DNA of 64,000 bases from Saccharophagus sp. K07 (GTDB taxonomy: Bacteria > Pseudomonadota > Gammaproteobacteria > Pseudomonadales > Cellvibrionaceae), in the NCBI RefSeq assembly GCF_014336955.1, contig NZ_QRAI01000002.1, positions 496,001 through 560,000 of the forward strand, in the 5' to 3' direction. The notes below the pieces were generated by a model. It was not told the DNA's origin. It did not search any database and was given only the letters and a program-made list of their open reading frames with translations. A program made the translations under genes and the position numbers. Below are positions 20,078 through 27,891 of the stretch, piece after piece; within the stretch, counting starts at the first letter, position 1; each line of letters starts with the position of its first letter.

Positions 20078-20090
20078 TCACCGCTGGTGG

Positions 20091-20120
20091 AAAAAACGGT
20101 CCGAAAGGACCGTTTTTTTT
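20091..20120 (+). terminator. Intrinsic terminator of groESL
   Basis: AAAAAACGGTCC (20091-20102), loop GAAA, complementary arm 20107-20118, then a T-run. It starts 14 bases after the groEL stop. Confidence 0.95.
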
Positions 20121-20203
20121 GCCCGATTGGCCCCATTAATGCCTTTGCTTGTATACTTTGGCCCCACTAAACAAAACACCCGATCAGAATAGGACGGAAC
20201 ATC

Positions 20204-20785
20204 ATGACATTCGAATTACCTCCATTACCCTATCCAAAAAATGCATTGGCTCCTCATATTTCTGAAGAAACCCTGGAATATCATTACGGTAAGCACCACA
20301 AAGCTTACGTCGACAAATTGAATACTCTGGTTCCCGGCACCCCGTTTGAAGGTAAATCCCTGGAAGAAATCATTAAAACTTCCACTGGCGGCATCTTTAA
20401 CAACGCTGCACAAATTTGGAACCACACTTTCTATTGGCACTGCTTGAGCCCGAACGGTGGCGGTGAAGCAACTGGTCCTGTTGCAGATGCGATTCGCTCA
20501 GCTTTTGGCTCTTTTGAGAAATTCAAAGAAGAATTCACCAATTCCGCGATCAACAATTTCGGTTCATCCTGGACTTGGTTGGTGAAAAAAGCGGACGGCA
20601 GCGTTGCGATTGTGAACACCAGCAATGCCGGCACTCCGCTCACCGACGAAAGCGTCAAACCTTTGCTGACCTGCGATTTGTGGGAGCACGCGTACTACAT
20701 CGACTACCGCAACGCCAGACCGAAATACATTGAAAATTTCTGGGCGCTGGTGAACTGGGACTTTGTAAACGCCAATTTCGCCTAA
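20204..20785 (+). CDS. sodB: Superoxide dismutase [Fe]
   Basis: A 193-residue cytoplasmic enzyme that converts superoxide to oxygen and hydrogen peroxide. Metal ligands are visible: His27 (YHYGKHH), His74 (WNHTFYW) and the Asp/His pair in CDLWEHAYYID. Gln70 in AAQIWNH and the NFGSSWTWLV segment point to the iron rather than the manganese form. Length matches E. coli SodB. GGACGG lies upstream of ATG 20204, and a TATACT -10-like element at 20152-20157 suggests its own promoter after the groEL terminator. Confidence 0.98.
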   Translation: MTFELPPLPYPKNALAPHISEETLEYHYGKHHKAYVDKLNTLVPGTPFEGKSLEEIIKTSTGGIFNNAAQIWNHTFYWHCLSPNGGGEATGPVADAIRSAFGSFEKFKEEFTNSAINNFGSSWTWLVKKADGSVAIVNTSNAGTPLTDESVKPLLTCDLWEHAYYIDYRNARPKYIENFWALVNWDFVNANFA

Positions 20786-20805
20786 TAGGATTGTGCGCAA
20801 AACAC

Positions 20806-20831
20806 AGGAGGCTGCTTGCCTCCTTTTTTTT
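20806..20831 (+). terminator. Intrinsic terminator of sodB
   Basis: AGGAGGC (20806-20812), loop TGCTT, GCCTCCT (20818-20824) and a run of T residues to 20831. Confidence 0.93.
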
Positions 20832-21039
20832 ATCCGCGCAAATTGATCCTATAGTTAGTGAGCGCCCAGGAAACCGTTTTCCGCCGGGCCGGTCCACTGA
20901 TAGCTGCCGATTTGGAAGTCTTCGTTGTCCGCATGACCCGTGATGTTATTGACTAGGGTGTATGTAGTTGCAGTCACGGGCAATTGGTAGCAATTTATAC
21001 GCAAATTGAGAGTTAGGCTGAGAGTTACAAGGTGATTCA

Positions 21040-21801
21040 ATGACAGAGCGTCGCGACCCGATTATTTCCACTTTGCCGCTTGATCGGGATGAGTCTCCAA
21101 CCCAAAAAGGAAAGGCTCAGGCAATTGCCCAATCTACCCGGCCGGTACCACCGCCGGTATCGTCCCGTCCGGTTGTCGTGCGTTCTCCGTTGGGTCCCAT
21201 AGCACTGATAGTTGCTTTGGCTGCGGCGGGCTTCGCTGGTTTTCTGTATTGGCAACTGGATCAGACGCAACAATCTTTGCAGAAATCTGCAAGTGCTCTT
21301 GCAGCGGCAGATGCGCGTATAGTGGCGGCAGATGCACGTATAGCGGAGTTGGAAAAGCGTTTGGCACTGTCCGATGACGAGTCGTCCCAATCCCTCACTG
21401 CGCTGCAGGTGCAAGTAAAAGAAAATGCGGGCGAAATTCGCAAGCTTTGGGGTGTTGCCAATGATCGCAATCGCAAAGCGATTACGCAGTTGGAAACCAA
21501 AGTGAGCGCACTGGAGAAGAATTTCGCCGGCGTAGACGGAAAAATCAAAACGGCGCTCGCAGACGTTACAGGTGAGTTGAAAGTTTTGAGTGAATTAGTG
21601 GACGCGCAGCAGGCGGTTATTAATTCTGCCGATAAAGCCTATAAAACTCAGGCTCAAACCTTGACGAATTTGAGCAATCAATTCGACAAGTTGGATAACG
21701 ACCTGCGGAAAAAAGTGACTTCTCATGAAGAAGCGATAAAAGCAATCGATGCATTTCGCGTGCAAGTCAATCGCGAGCTCATTCAACTAAAAGGCGGTTA
21801 A
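21040..21801 (+). CDS. Single-pass membrane protein with coiled-coil domain, function unknown
   Basis: A 253-residue protein: a Pro/Arg-rich cytoplasmic N-terminus (1-47), one membrane helix (about 51-71, PIALIVALAAAGFAGFLYW), then a long coiled-coil C-terminal part predicted to face the periplasm. Within it is a short tandem duplication (AADARIVAADARIAELE, DNA ~21301-21345). There is no catalytic motif. Similar single-TM coiled-coil proteins are widespread in Pseudomonas-like bacteria as hypothetical proteins. It precedes the fumarase gene by 40 bases, so co-transcription is plausible but no functional link is evident. Confidence 0.75.
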   Translation: MTERRDPIISTLPLDRDESPTQKGKAQAIAQSTRPVPPPVSSRPVVVRSPLGPIALIVALAAAGFAGFLYWQLDQTQQSLQKSASALAAADARIVAADARIAELEKRLALSDDESSQSLTALQVQVKENAGEIRKLWGVANDRNRKAITQLETKVSALEKNFAGVDGKIKTALADVTGELKVLSELVDAQQAVINSADKAYKTQAQTLTNLSNQFDKLDNDLRKKVTSHEEAIKAIDAFRVQVNRELIQLKGG

Positions 21802-21841
21802 TTTCCTAATTTTTGCATTATTCGAGGTTTAAAAATACATC

Positions 21842-23362
21842 ATGGTCACGGTTATTCGGCAGGACGATCTCATCGCCAGCGTGGAAGATGCCCTGCAATT
21901 TATTTCTTATTATCACCCGAAAGATTTTATTGACGCTGTCTACGAGGCGTATCAAAAAGAAGCTAATCCAGCAGCTAAAGATGCGATGGCGCAAATTCTG
22001 ATTAATTCGCGCATGTGTGCTGAAGGGCATCGTCCGATTTGTCAGGACACCGGCATTGTGACTGCATTTGTTAATGTCGGTATGGATGTTCGCATCGAAG
22101 GCGATATGTCGCTTGAAGACATGATCAACGAGGGTGTGCGCCGCGCCTATAAAAATGTCGATAACGTTTTGCGTGCATCCATTTTGGCTGATCCAGACGG
22201 TGCGCGAAAAAATACCGGCGACAATACTCCAGCCGTTATCCACTACAAAATTGTGCCCGGCAACACCATTGATATTCACGTTGCCGCTAAAGGTGGTGGT
22301 TCGGAAGCGAAATCCAAATTTGCCATGCTCAACCCATCCGACTCTGTGGTGGATTGGGTTTTGAACGTTGTACCACAAATGGGTGCAGGCTGGTGCCCGC
22401 CCGGAATGCTCGGTATCGGCATCGGTGGAACTGCGGAGAAAGCCATGCTGCTTGCCAAAGAGGCGCTGCTGGATCCGATCGACATTCATGAGCTGCGCGA
22501 GCGCGGACCGAGCAATCGCGCGGAAGAGCTGCGCCTGGAGTTGTTCGACAAGGTGAATGCCTTGGGTATTGGTGCACAAGGCTTGGGCGGATTGACCACG
22601 GTGCTCGACGTTAAAGTGAAGGATTACCCAACTCACGCGGCCAATAAGGCGATAGCGGTAATCCCCAACTGCGCGGCGACCCGTCACACCCATTTCACCC
22701 TGGATGGCTCCGGGCCCGCTCTGCAAACGCCACCGAGCCTGGAAGACTGGCCTGTTATCACGCGAGAGGCGGGAGCCAATGTTCGCCGCGTCAACCTCGA
22801 CGGCATTACACGCGAGGAAATTCAGCAGTGGCAACCGGGCGACACCTTGTTGCTCTCCGGCAAACTCTTGACCGGCCGCGATGCTGCTCACAAACGTATG
22901 GTGGACATGCTGGCGCGCGGTGAAAAACTGCCGGTGGATTTCACCAACCGCTTCATTTACTACGTAGGCCCAGTTGATCCGGTGAGAGATGAAGTAGTCG
23001 GCCCGGCTGGTCCAACCACCGCAACCCGTATGGACAAATTCACCCGTACTGTGTTGGAGAAAACCGGCTTGATTGGCATGATCGGTAAATCCGAGCGCGG
23101 GCCCGCGGCGATCGACGCTATCCGCGATCACAAGGCGGTGTACCTGATGGCAGTCGGCGGCGCGGCTTATCTGGTTTCCAAAGCGATTGTCGGCTCCAAG
23201 GTGCTGGCATTTGCGGATCTGGGTATGGAAGCCATCTATGAATTTGAAGTGAAAGATATGCCGGTAACGGTTGCGGTAGACAGCCGAGGCGAATCGGTTC
23301 ACCAGACTGGACCGCGCATCTGGAAAGCCAAGATTGAAGAAGGCTCCATCACGGTCAAATAA
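21842..23362 (+). CDS. fumA: Class I fumarate hydratase ([4Fe-4S])
   Basis: A 506-residue cytoplasmic enzyme that interconverts fumarate and malate in the TCA cycle. It is an iron-sulfur (class I) fumarase. The three cluster cysteines are Cys67 (RPICQDTG), Cys185 (GAGWCPPGMLGIGIGG) and Cys277 (NCAATRHTHF), with spacing close to that of E. coli FumA. The C-terminal beta domain has GKLLTGRDAAHKRM and GPTTATRMDKFT. Class I enzymes are oxygen-sensitive; neighbouring sodB may be coincidental. A GAGG lies some 15 bases before ATG 21842. A nearly full-length open frame on the opposite strand is a shadow. An intrinsic terminator follows. Confidence 0.97.
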   Translation: MVTVIRQDDLIASVEDALQFISYYHPKDFIDAVYEAYQKEANPAAKDAMAQILINSRMCAEGHRPICQDTGIVTAFVNVGMDVRIEGDMSLEDMINEGVRRAYKNVDNVLRASILADPDGARKNTGDNTPAVIHYKIVPGNTIDIHVAAKGGGSEAKSKFAMLNPSDSVVDWVLNVVPQMGAGWCPPGMLGIGIGGTAEKAMLLAKEALLDPIDIHELRERGPSNRAEELRLELFDKVNALGIGAQGLGGLTTVLDVKVKDYPTHAANKAIAVIPNCAATRHTHFTLDGSGPALQTPPSLEDWPVITREAGANVRRVNLDGITREEIQQWQPGDTLLLSGKLLTGRDAAHKRMVDMLARGEKLPVDFTNRFIYYVGPVDPVRDEVVGPAGPTTATRMDKFTRTVLEKTGLIGMIGKSERGPAAIDAIRDHKAVYLMAVGGAAYLVSKAIVGSKVLAFADLGMEAIYEFEVKDMPVTVAVDSRGESVHQTGPRIWKAKIEEGSITVK

Positions 23363-23371
23363 TCTGCTTAT

Positions 23372-23397
23372 GAGGACCTCTATGAGGTCCTCGTTTT
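23372..23397 (+). terminator. Intrinsic terminator of the fumarase gene
   Basis: GAGGACCTC (23372-23380), loop TAT, GAGGTCCTC (23384-23392) and GTTTT, ten bases after the stop. Confidence 0.88.
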
Positions 23398-24071
23398 CCC
23401 TCTCTTCTCCGTTCTCTCATCTTCCTTCTTTAACATCCACAAAATTTTATTGAGCTCTGATCGAGCAGACGCTTAAAAATATTTGTCCAGGCTGGTCCAA
23501 AATGCCTCTTTATTGCGCTAACTTGGCGCAGATTCCGAACTGTGTGCGCGCTCTTGACGCCGTAGGAATTGGAATCGGTTGCTTCATTCCGGTGCATTAT
23601 GCACTCGCTTTTTTCAGGCTGTAGCAAAAAAGTCAAAAGAAACTTCGATTTAGCTTCTTGAAGCAGCTGCACTATTTTTGCCTTTTATATTTGGCACATT
23701 CCTTGATATCCCATAAATAAACCTGCTTTTTAGTAACCGAATTTTTTCTGCAGAACCAATTTTTTTCTGCATATGTCAGACGGGAACGTCGGCTTTTAAA
23801 AGCCCTGCTCGATATATCTCGGTATATATAGGAGCGATGATCGCAAGGAAAATTTTCCCCGTGTGCACCACAAAAGTGGAGCGATCTTAGTGAGGCATTG
23901 ATTTTATCTGCTTTGGGTAACAGTCGTGACCAAAATTCCCAAAGCCGATGGAAGTTGAGCCAAATAGCCAATCTATTTTGGCTTCGAATTAATGTGGGTT
24001 GCGTGTTAGAAAGGAAAATTTCTCCAGATGAGCACGCCAAAAGTGATGCAACAGCCTCCAGGAAAAGATGA
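23398..24071 (+). promoter_or_regulatory. Long upstream region of the nitrate transporter operon with a possible sigma-54 site
   Basis: About 670 bases without a supported gene. TTGGCACATTCCTTGAT (23691-23707) resembles a sigma-54 promoter (TGGCAC-N5-TTGC), but the usually invariant -12 GC reads GA. The palindrome GTGCATTATGCAC (23592-23604) and TGCACTATTTTTGCC (about 23668-23682) resemble NtrC-type sequences. The leader that would follow, more than 350 bases, contains the palindrome GGCTTTTAAAAGCC (23791-23804) and a bulged hairpin at 23958-23983. A leader this long is compatible with antitermination control as in other nas operons, but I see no definite terminator. Confidence 0.4.
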
Positions 24072-25400
24072 ATGAGCCGTAAAAAACTTGACCCGATTTC
24101 CAAAGATCTCTCCAGTACATCCACAGTTCGCAGAACGCTTTTAAAAGCAGCCGGCGCGGCGTCAATCGGCGCTTTTATTAGTCCCGCTATGAGAAGCATA
24201 GCCTGGGCTGCTGATGGCGGCGGCCCTGAAACTAAAAAAGCGAAACTGGGTTTTATTGCTTTAACCGATGCAGCACCTTTGTTTGTTGCTCTCGAAAAAG
24301 GCATTTTCAGAAAATACGGCATGCCGGAAGTGGAGGTTCTCAAACAGTCTTCCTGGGGAGCGACGCGCGATAATCTGGTTTTAGGTTCGGATAAAAATGG
24401 TATTGATGGAGCGCATATTCTGACTCCTATGCCGTATTTGATTTCATCCGGCGCCATGACGGCCAATAATATTTCGACGCCTATGCAGATTGTTGCGCGC
24501 TTGAATTTGGGTGGGCAGTGTATTTCGGTCGGCAAAGAATATGCGGATCTGAAATTGGGTGTTGACTCAACATCGTTTAAAGCTGCGTTGGAAGCGAAAA
24601 AGAAATCCGGTAGAGCGGTTAATGCTGCCATGACATTCCCGGGCGGCACCCACGATCTTTGGATTCGCTACTGGTTGGCCGCCGGCGGAATTGATCCCGT
24701 AAAAGATATTTCCACTATTGTTGTGCCACCTGCGCAGATGGTTGCCAACATGAAAGTTGGCAATATGGATACCTTCTGCGTGTGTGAGCCTTGGAATGCG
24801 CAGCTGATCAACCAGAAAATTGGTTACACCGCTATCACAACAAGTGAGCTCTGGAAAAACCATCCGGAAAAATCCTTCGCATTGCGTTCGGATTACGTCG
24901 AAAAATATCCCAAAGCCACTCTGGCACTGACCATGGCGGTGATGGAAGCGCAAATGTTTTGTGAAAAGCCGGAAAACAAAGAAGAAGTGGCTCGCATCTG
25001 CTCTTCACGCCGCTGGATCAATGCGCCTTACGAAGACATTATCGAGCGCATGAAAGGCAATTTTGATTACGGCAATGGCAAAGTTGTAAAAGACAGCGAA
25101 TTCCAAATGCGCTATTGGAAAGATCAAGCTTCCTATCCGTTCAAAAGCCACGATCTCTGGTTTTTGACAGAAGATATCCGCTGGGGGTATTTGCCAGCCA
25201 ACACCGATATCAAGGCTCTGGTGGAGCAAGTCAACCGTGAAGATATATGGCGTCAAGCGGCCAAGTCTTTGGGAGTAGCGGAGAGTGATATTCCTTCATC
25301 CACCTCAAGAGGAGTCGAAACCTTCTTCGATGGTAAACAATTCGATCCTGAAAATCCCAAAGCCTACTTGGATAGTCAGCCCATCAAATATCTGAGCTGA
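24072..25400 (+). CDS. nrtA: Nitrate ABC transporter substrate-binding protein (NrtA/NasF type), Tat-exported
   Basis: A 442-residue periplasmic binding protein of the CmpA/NrtA family, expected to bind nitrate (or nitrite). The N-terminus carries a twin-arginine signal (STVRRTLLKAAGAA, about residues 18-31) followed by a hydrophobic stretch and an Ala-rich cleavage region (IAWAADG). Family segments: KLGFIALTDAAPLFVALEKGIF, HILTPMPYLIS, GGTHDLWIRYWLAAGGIDP and VCEPWNAQLI. AGGA lies upstream of ATG 24072. It is the first gene of a transporter operon with permease and ATPase. The nirBD and molybdenum cofactor genes 10 kb away support nitrate over other CmpA-family ligands (bicarbonate, cyanate, taurine). 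Confidence 0.9.
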   Translation: MSRKKLDPISKDLSSTSTVRRTLLKAAGAASIGAFISPAMRSIAWAADGGGPETKKAKLGFIALTDAAPLFVALEKGIFRKYGMPEVEVLKQSSWGATRDNLVLGSDKNGIDGAHILTPMPYLISSGAMTANNISTPMQIVARLNLGGQCISVGKEYADLKLGVDSTSFKAALEAKKKSGRAVNAAMTFPGGTHDLWIRYWLAAGGIDPVKDISTIVVPPAQMVANMKVGNMDTFCVCEPWNAQLINQKIGYTAITTSELWKNHPEKSFALRSDYVEKYPKATLALTMAVMEAQMFCEKPENKEEVARICSSRRWINAPYEDIIERMKGNFDYGNGKVVKDSEFQMRYWKDQASYPFKSHDLWFLTEDIRWGYLPANTDIKALVEQVNREDIWRQAAKSLGVAESDIPSSTSRGVETFFDGKQFDPENPKAYLDSQPIKYLS

Positions 25401-25435
25401 TGTTTTAATTAAGATTTCCCGCATAGGAATTGACT

Positions 25436-26389
25436 ATGACTTCCATAACCCATTTGCGTGCTGTTACTAAAAAACCTGAGGGTGACTCAGGTTTTATCGC
25501 GAAACCTGATGTTGCTGAAACGGCAAAAGCGCCTGCATCATCACCATCAACCAACGAAGTTCCGCCTGTGCAGGAAGTCGCCAAAGAACCTGGCTTTTTT
25601 CTGAAGACAAGCAAAAAATTCGTGAGCAACGTTATGCCGCCATTGGTAATGTTGTTTTTATTTGTCGGGCTTTGGGAAATATTATGCTCTACGCCAGATT
25701 CGTCACTGCCTTCTTTTTCGCGCACCATTAGTGAAACCAGCGAACTGATCATGCACCCTTTTTACGATAATGGGGGTAATGATGTTGGACTCGGTTGGCA
25801 AATTCTCGCAAGCTTAAAACGTGTGGCTTATGGATATAGTCTGGCGGTCTTTGTCGGTATTGCGATTGGTGTTTTGATCGGCCAATTTTCGCTGGCGATG
25901 AAAGGCCTGGATCCAATTTTTCAAGTGTTGCGCACTGTTCCGCCGCTGGCTTGGTTGCCTTTATCTCTCGCGGGATTTCAAGACAGTCATCCATCGGCGA
26001 TTTTTGTGATTTTTATTACGGCGATATGGCCAATCATTATTAATACCTCAGTCGGGGTGCGCAATATTCCTGAGGATTATCGCAATGTTGCGCGGGTCAT
26101 CCATTTAAAACGCTTCGGCTATTTCTGGAAAATCATGCTGCCCGCTGCAGCGCCTTATATTTTCTCCGGTTTGCGCATCGGTGTTGGTCTGTCCTGGCTG
26201 GCAATTGTTGCGGCGGAAATGTTGGTGGGCGGTGTTGGCATTGGTTTCTTTATCTGGGATGCATGGAACTCTTCATTGATCAGCGACATTATCATCGCGT
26301 TGATTTATGTCGGCATCGTCGGCTTTATGTTGGATCGATTGGTGGCCTATTTCGGCCAAGTTATTACTCGCGGCACTTCGGCAGGTTGA
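25436..26389 (+). CDS. nrtB: Nitrate ABC transporter permease
   Basis: A 317-residue inner membrane permease. The start is ATG 25436 with AGGA seven bases upstream; an in-frame TTG at 25430 is less likely. An unusually long cytoplasmic N-terminus (about 65 residues, Pro/Ala/Lys-rich) precedes the first helix (VMPPLVMLFLFVGLWEI). The ABC coupling motif of this family is seen near residues 218-245 (HLKRFGYFWKIMLPAAAPYIFSG). The C-terminus matches NrtB (DIIIALIYVGIVGFMLDRLV). It sits between nrtA (35-base gap) and the ATPase gene (10-base gap). Confidence 0.92.
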   Translation: MTSITHLRAVTKKPEGDSGFIAKPDVAETAKAPASSPSTNEVPPVQEVAKEPGFFLKTSKKFVSNVMPPLVMLFLFVGLWEILCSTPDSSLPSFSRTISETSELIMHPFYDNGGNDVGLGWQILASLKRVAYGYSLAVFVGIAIGVLIGQFSLAMKGLDPIFQVLRTVPPLAWLPLSLAGFQDSHPSAIFVIFITAIWPIIINTSVGVRNIPEDYRNVARVIHLKRFGYFWKIMLPAAAPYIFSGLRIGVGLSWLAIVAAEMLVGGVGIGFFIWDAWNSSLISDIIIALIYVGIVGFMLDRLVAYFGQVITRGTSAG

Positions 26390-26399
26390 GGGCACTATC

Positions 26400-27197
26400 A
26401 TGAGTTATCTGCGAATTGAAAATGTTGATATGACGTTCAATACCGGTGGACGGTCCAACAATATTTTGAAAAATGTCAATTTGAAGGTGGAGCGCGGTGA
26501 ATTTATTTCCATCATCGGTCATTCCGGGTGCGGTAAATCCACAGTGTTGAATATTGTTGCGGGTTTATTAAAAGCCACCAATGGCGGGGTAATTTTGGAT
26601 GGCAAGGAAGTGAATGAGCCGGGACCGGATCGCAGCGTGGTGTTCCAAAACCATTCGCTTTTACCTTGGCTGACGGTTTATGAAAATGTCGCCTTGGCGG
26701 TCGATCAGGTATTCGGTCGCAGCAAAACCAAAGCAGAGCGTCACGATTGGATTGTGAAAAATCTGGAGCTTGTGCATATGACTCACGCATTGCACAAACG
26801 CCCGGCGGAAATTTCCGGTGGTATGAAGCAGCGGGTTGGTATTGCGCGAGCGCTCGCCATGCAACCCAAGGTTTTGCTGCTCGATGAACCCTTTGGTGCG
26901 CTTGATGCGCTTACCCGCGCGAAATTGCAGGATGAGGTTATGCGGATTCAAGTCGAGCTGCAGAACACCATTTTGATGATTACGCACGATGTGGATGAAG
27001 CCGTATTGTTGTCCGATCGTATTGTCATGATGACCAATGGCCCGTCGGCAACCGTCGGGGAAATCTTAACCGTTCCTCTGGCTCGTCCGAGAAAACGAGT
27101 GGACCTGGTGGAAGATCCGGTTTATCTGCAGTGCCGTGCCACAGTGCTGAAATTTCTCTACGAGCGCCATGCTGTACCAGTCGCTGCGGTGGGGTAA
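26400..27197 (+). CDS. nrtD: Nitrate ABC transporter ATPase
   Basis: A 265-residue ATP-binding subunit. The start is ATG 26400; the open frame extends back into the permease gene but the family starts at MSYLRIENVDM. All ABC motifs are intact: Walker A (GHSGCGKST), Q-loop (VFQNHSLLPWLT), signature (ISGGMKQRVGIARAL), Walker B (VLLLDEPFGALD) and the switch His (ITHDVDEAVLLSD). It is the short NrtD/NasD form without the NrtC regulatory solute-binding domain fusion. Last gene of the operon, followed by a strong terminator. Confidence 0.93.
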   Translation: MSYLRIENVDMTFNTGGRSNNILKNVNLKVERGEFISIIGHSGCGKSTVLNIVAGLLKATNGGVILDGKEVNEPGPDRSVVFQNHSLLPWLTVYENVALAVDQVFGRSKTKAERHDWIVKNLELVHMTHALHKRPAEISGGMKQRVGIARALAMQPKVLLLDEPFGALDALTRAKLQDEVMRIQVELQNTILMITHDVDEAVLLSDRIVMMTNGPSATVGEILTVPLARPRKRVDLVEDPVYLQCRATVLKFLYERHAVPVAAVG

Positions 27198-27234
27198 GTC
27201 TTAGGTTTTTTCTCTCTAATGTTTCTGCCGCTTT

Positions 27235-27259
27235 GCCGCCCATAAGGGCGGCTTTTTTT
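27235..27259 (+). terminator. Intrinsic terminator of the nitrate transporter operon
   Basis: GCCGCCC (27235-27241), loop ATAA, GGGCGGC (27246-27252) and seven T. Confidence 0.95.
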
Positions 27260-27262
27260 CTC

Positions 27263-27300
27263 CACACCCCGCACCCCGCACCCCACACCCCACGCACCCA
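27263..27300. repeat. Degenerate CACCCCG/CACCCCA short tandem repeat
   Basis: A 38-base cytosine-rich tract made of imperfect 7-base units (CACCCCG, CACCCCA) directly after the terminator. It looks like a simple-sequence tract; no function is evident. Confidence 0.6.
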
Positions 27301-27386
27301 AGCCCTCTAGCGGAACCAATTGAGCGCTGGCTTATTCCTAAGTCGCAGATAGATCTCCGATCATCGGCCATTTGAGGAGCGCGCTT

Positions 27387-27740
27387 ATGACGCAATTAAT
27401 AAACGAGTCCTGTGAAGCCTGCCGTGTTGGCGCGCCCACACTTTCCGATGAGGAGTTGGCTGAGCTGCGTGCGCAAATTCCTGAGTGGGCGGTGGTAGAC
27501 GAAGAGGGCATCAAAAAACTGCGCCGGCAATTCAACTTCAGCAACTTTGCTCAGGCTATGTCGTTTGCCCAACAGGTCGGTGACTTGGCAGAAGTCCATA
27601 ATCACCATCCTGCTATTACGGTGGAGTGGGGCAAGACCACGGTCGTTTGGTGGACGCATAAGATTCGCGGGTTGCATCGCAATGACGCCGTTTTAGCAGC
27701 AAAAACTGATGCTTTGATCCAACAGGCCCCAATCCCGTGA
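27387..27740 (+). CDS. phhB: Pterin-4a-carbinolamine dehydratase
   Basis: A 117-residue cytoplasmic enzyme that dehydrates 4a-hydroxytetrahydropterin to quinonoid dihydropterin, normally recycling the cofactor of phenylalanine hydroxylase. Active-site motif visible: AEVHNHHPAITVEWGKTTV, with the three adjacent His region, and the C-terminal WWTHKIRGLHRND. The start is ATG 27387, with GAGGAG (27374-27379) seven bases upstream. No phenylalanine hydroxylase gene is nearby. Related carbinolamine dehydratase-like proteins have been linked to molybdopterin metabolism; the Moco genes here are 7 kb away, so a link is speculative. Confidence 0.93.
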   Translation: MTQLINESCEACRVGAPTLSDEELAELRAQIPEWAVVDEEGIKKLRRQFNFSNFAQAMSFAQQVGDLAEVHNHHPAITVEWGKTTVVWWTHKIRGLHRNDAVLAAKTDALIQQAPIP

Positions 27741-27779
27741 TCGAAGTCTAATTTGTTTAAAAATTGTTCACACTCTCGT

Positions 27780-27806
27780 TTGAGGTCTGGGCGAGCAGTT
27801 TATAAT
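27780..27806 (+). promoter_or_regulatory. Possible sigma-70 promoter of the GGDEF/EAL gene
   Basis: A perfect TATAAT (27801-27806) is preceded by TTGAGG (27780-27785) with a short 15-base spacer, 85 bases before the start codon of the downstream gene. Confidence 0.4.
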
Positions 27807-27891
27807 GCCCCTACAAGATGTCTGGCAATTCAGCAAATAATTAGAACGAGATTGGGGACACACTGATGACTGCCTGTCGTGCGGACGACTT

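Noticed and set aside
20083-20090. Chi-like octamer GCTGGTGG (also at 41403-41410)
   Set aside because: Matches E. coli Chi, but two copies in 64 kb carry no weight and the Chi sequence of this genus is not known to me.
20855-21040. 61-codon minus-strand frame whose C-terminal end looks protein-like
   Set aside because: It starts with TTG, has no clear ribosome site, overlaps the start of the next + gene and matches no family. It could be the remnant of a lost gene, but this cannot be supported.
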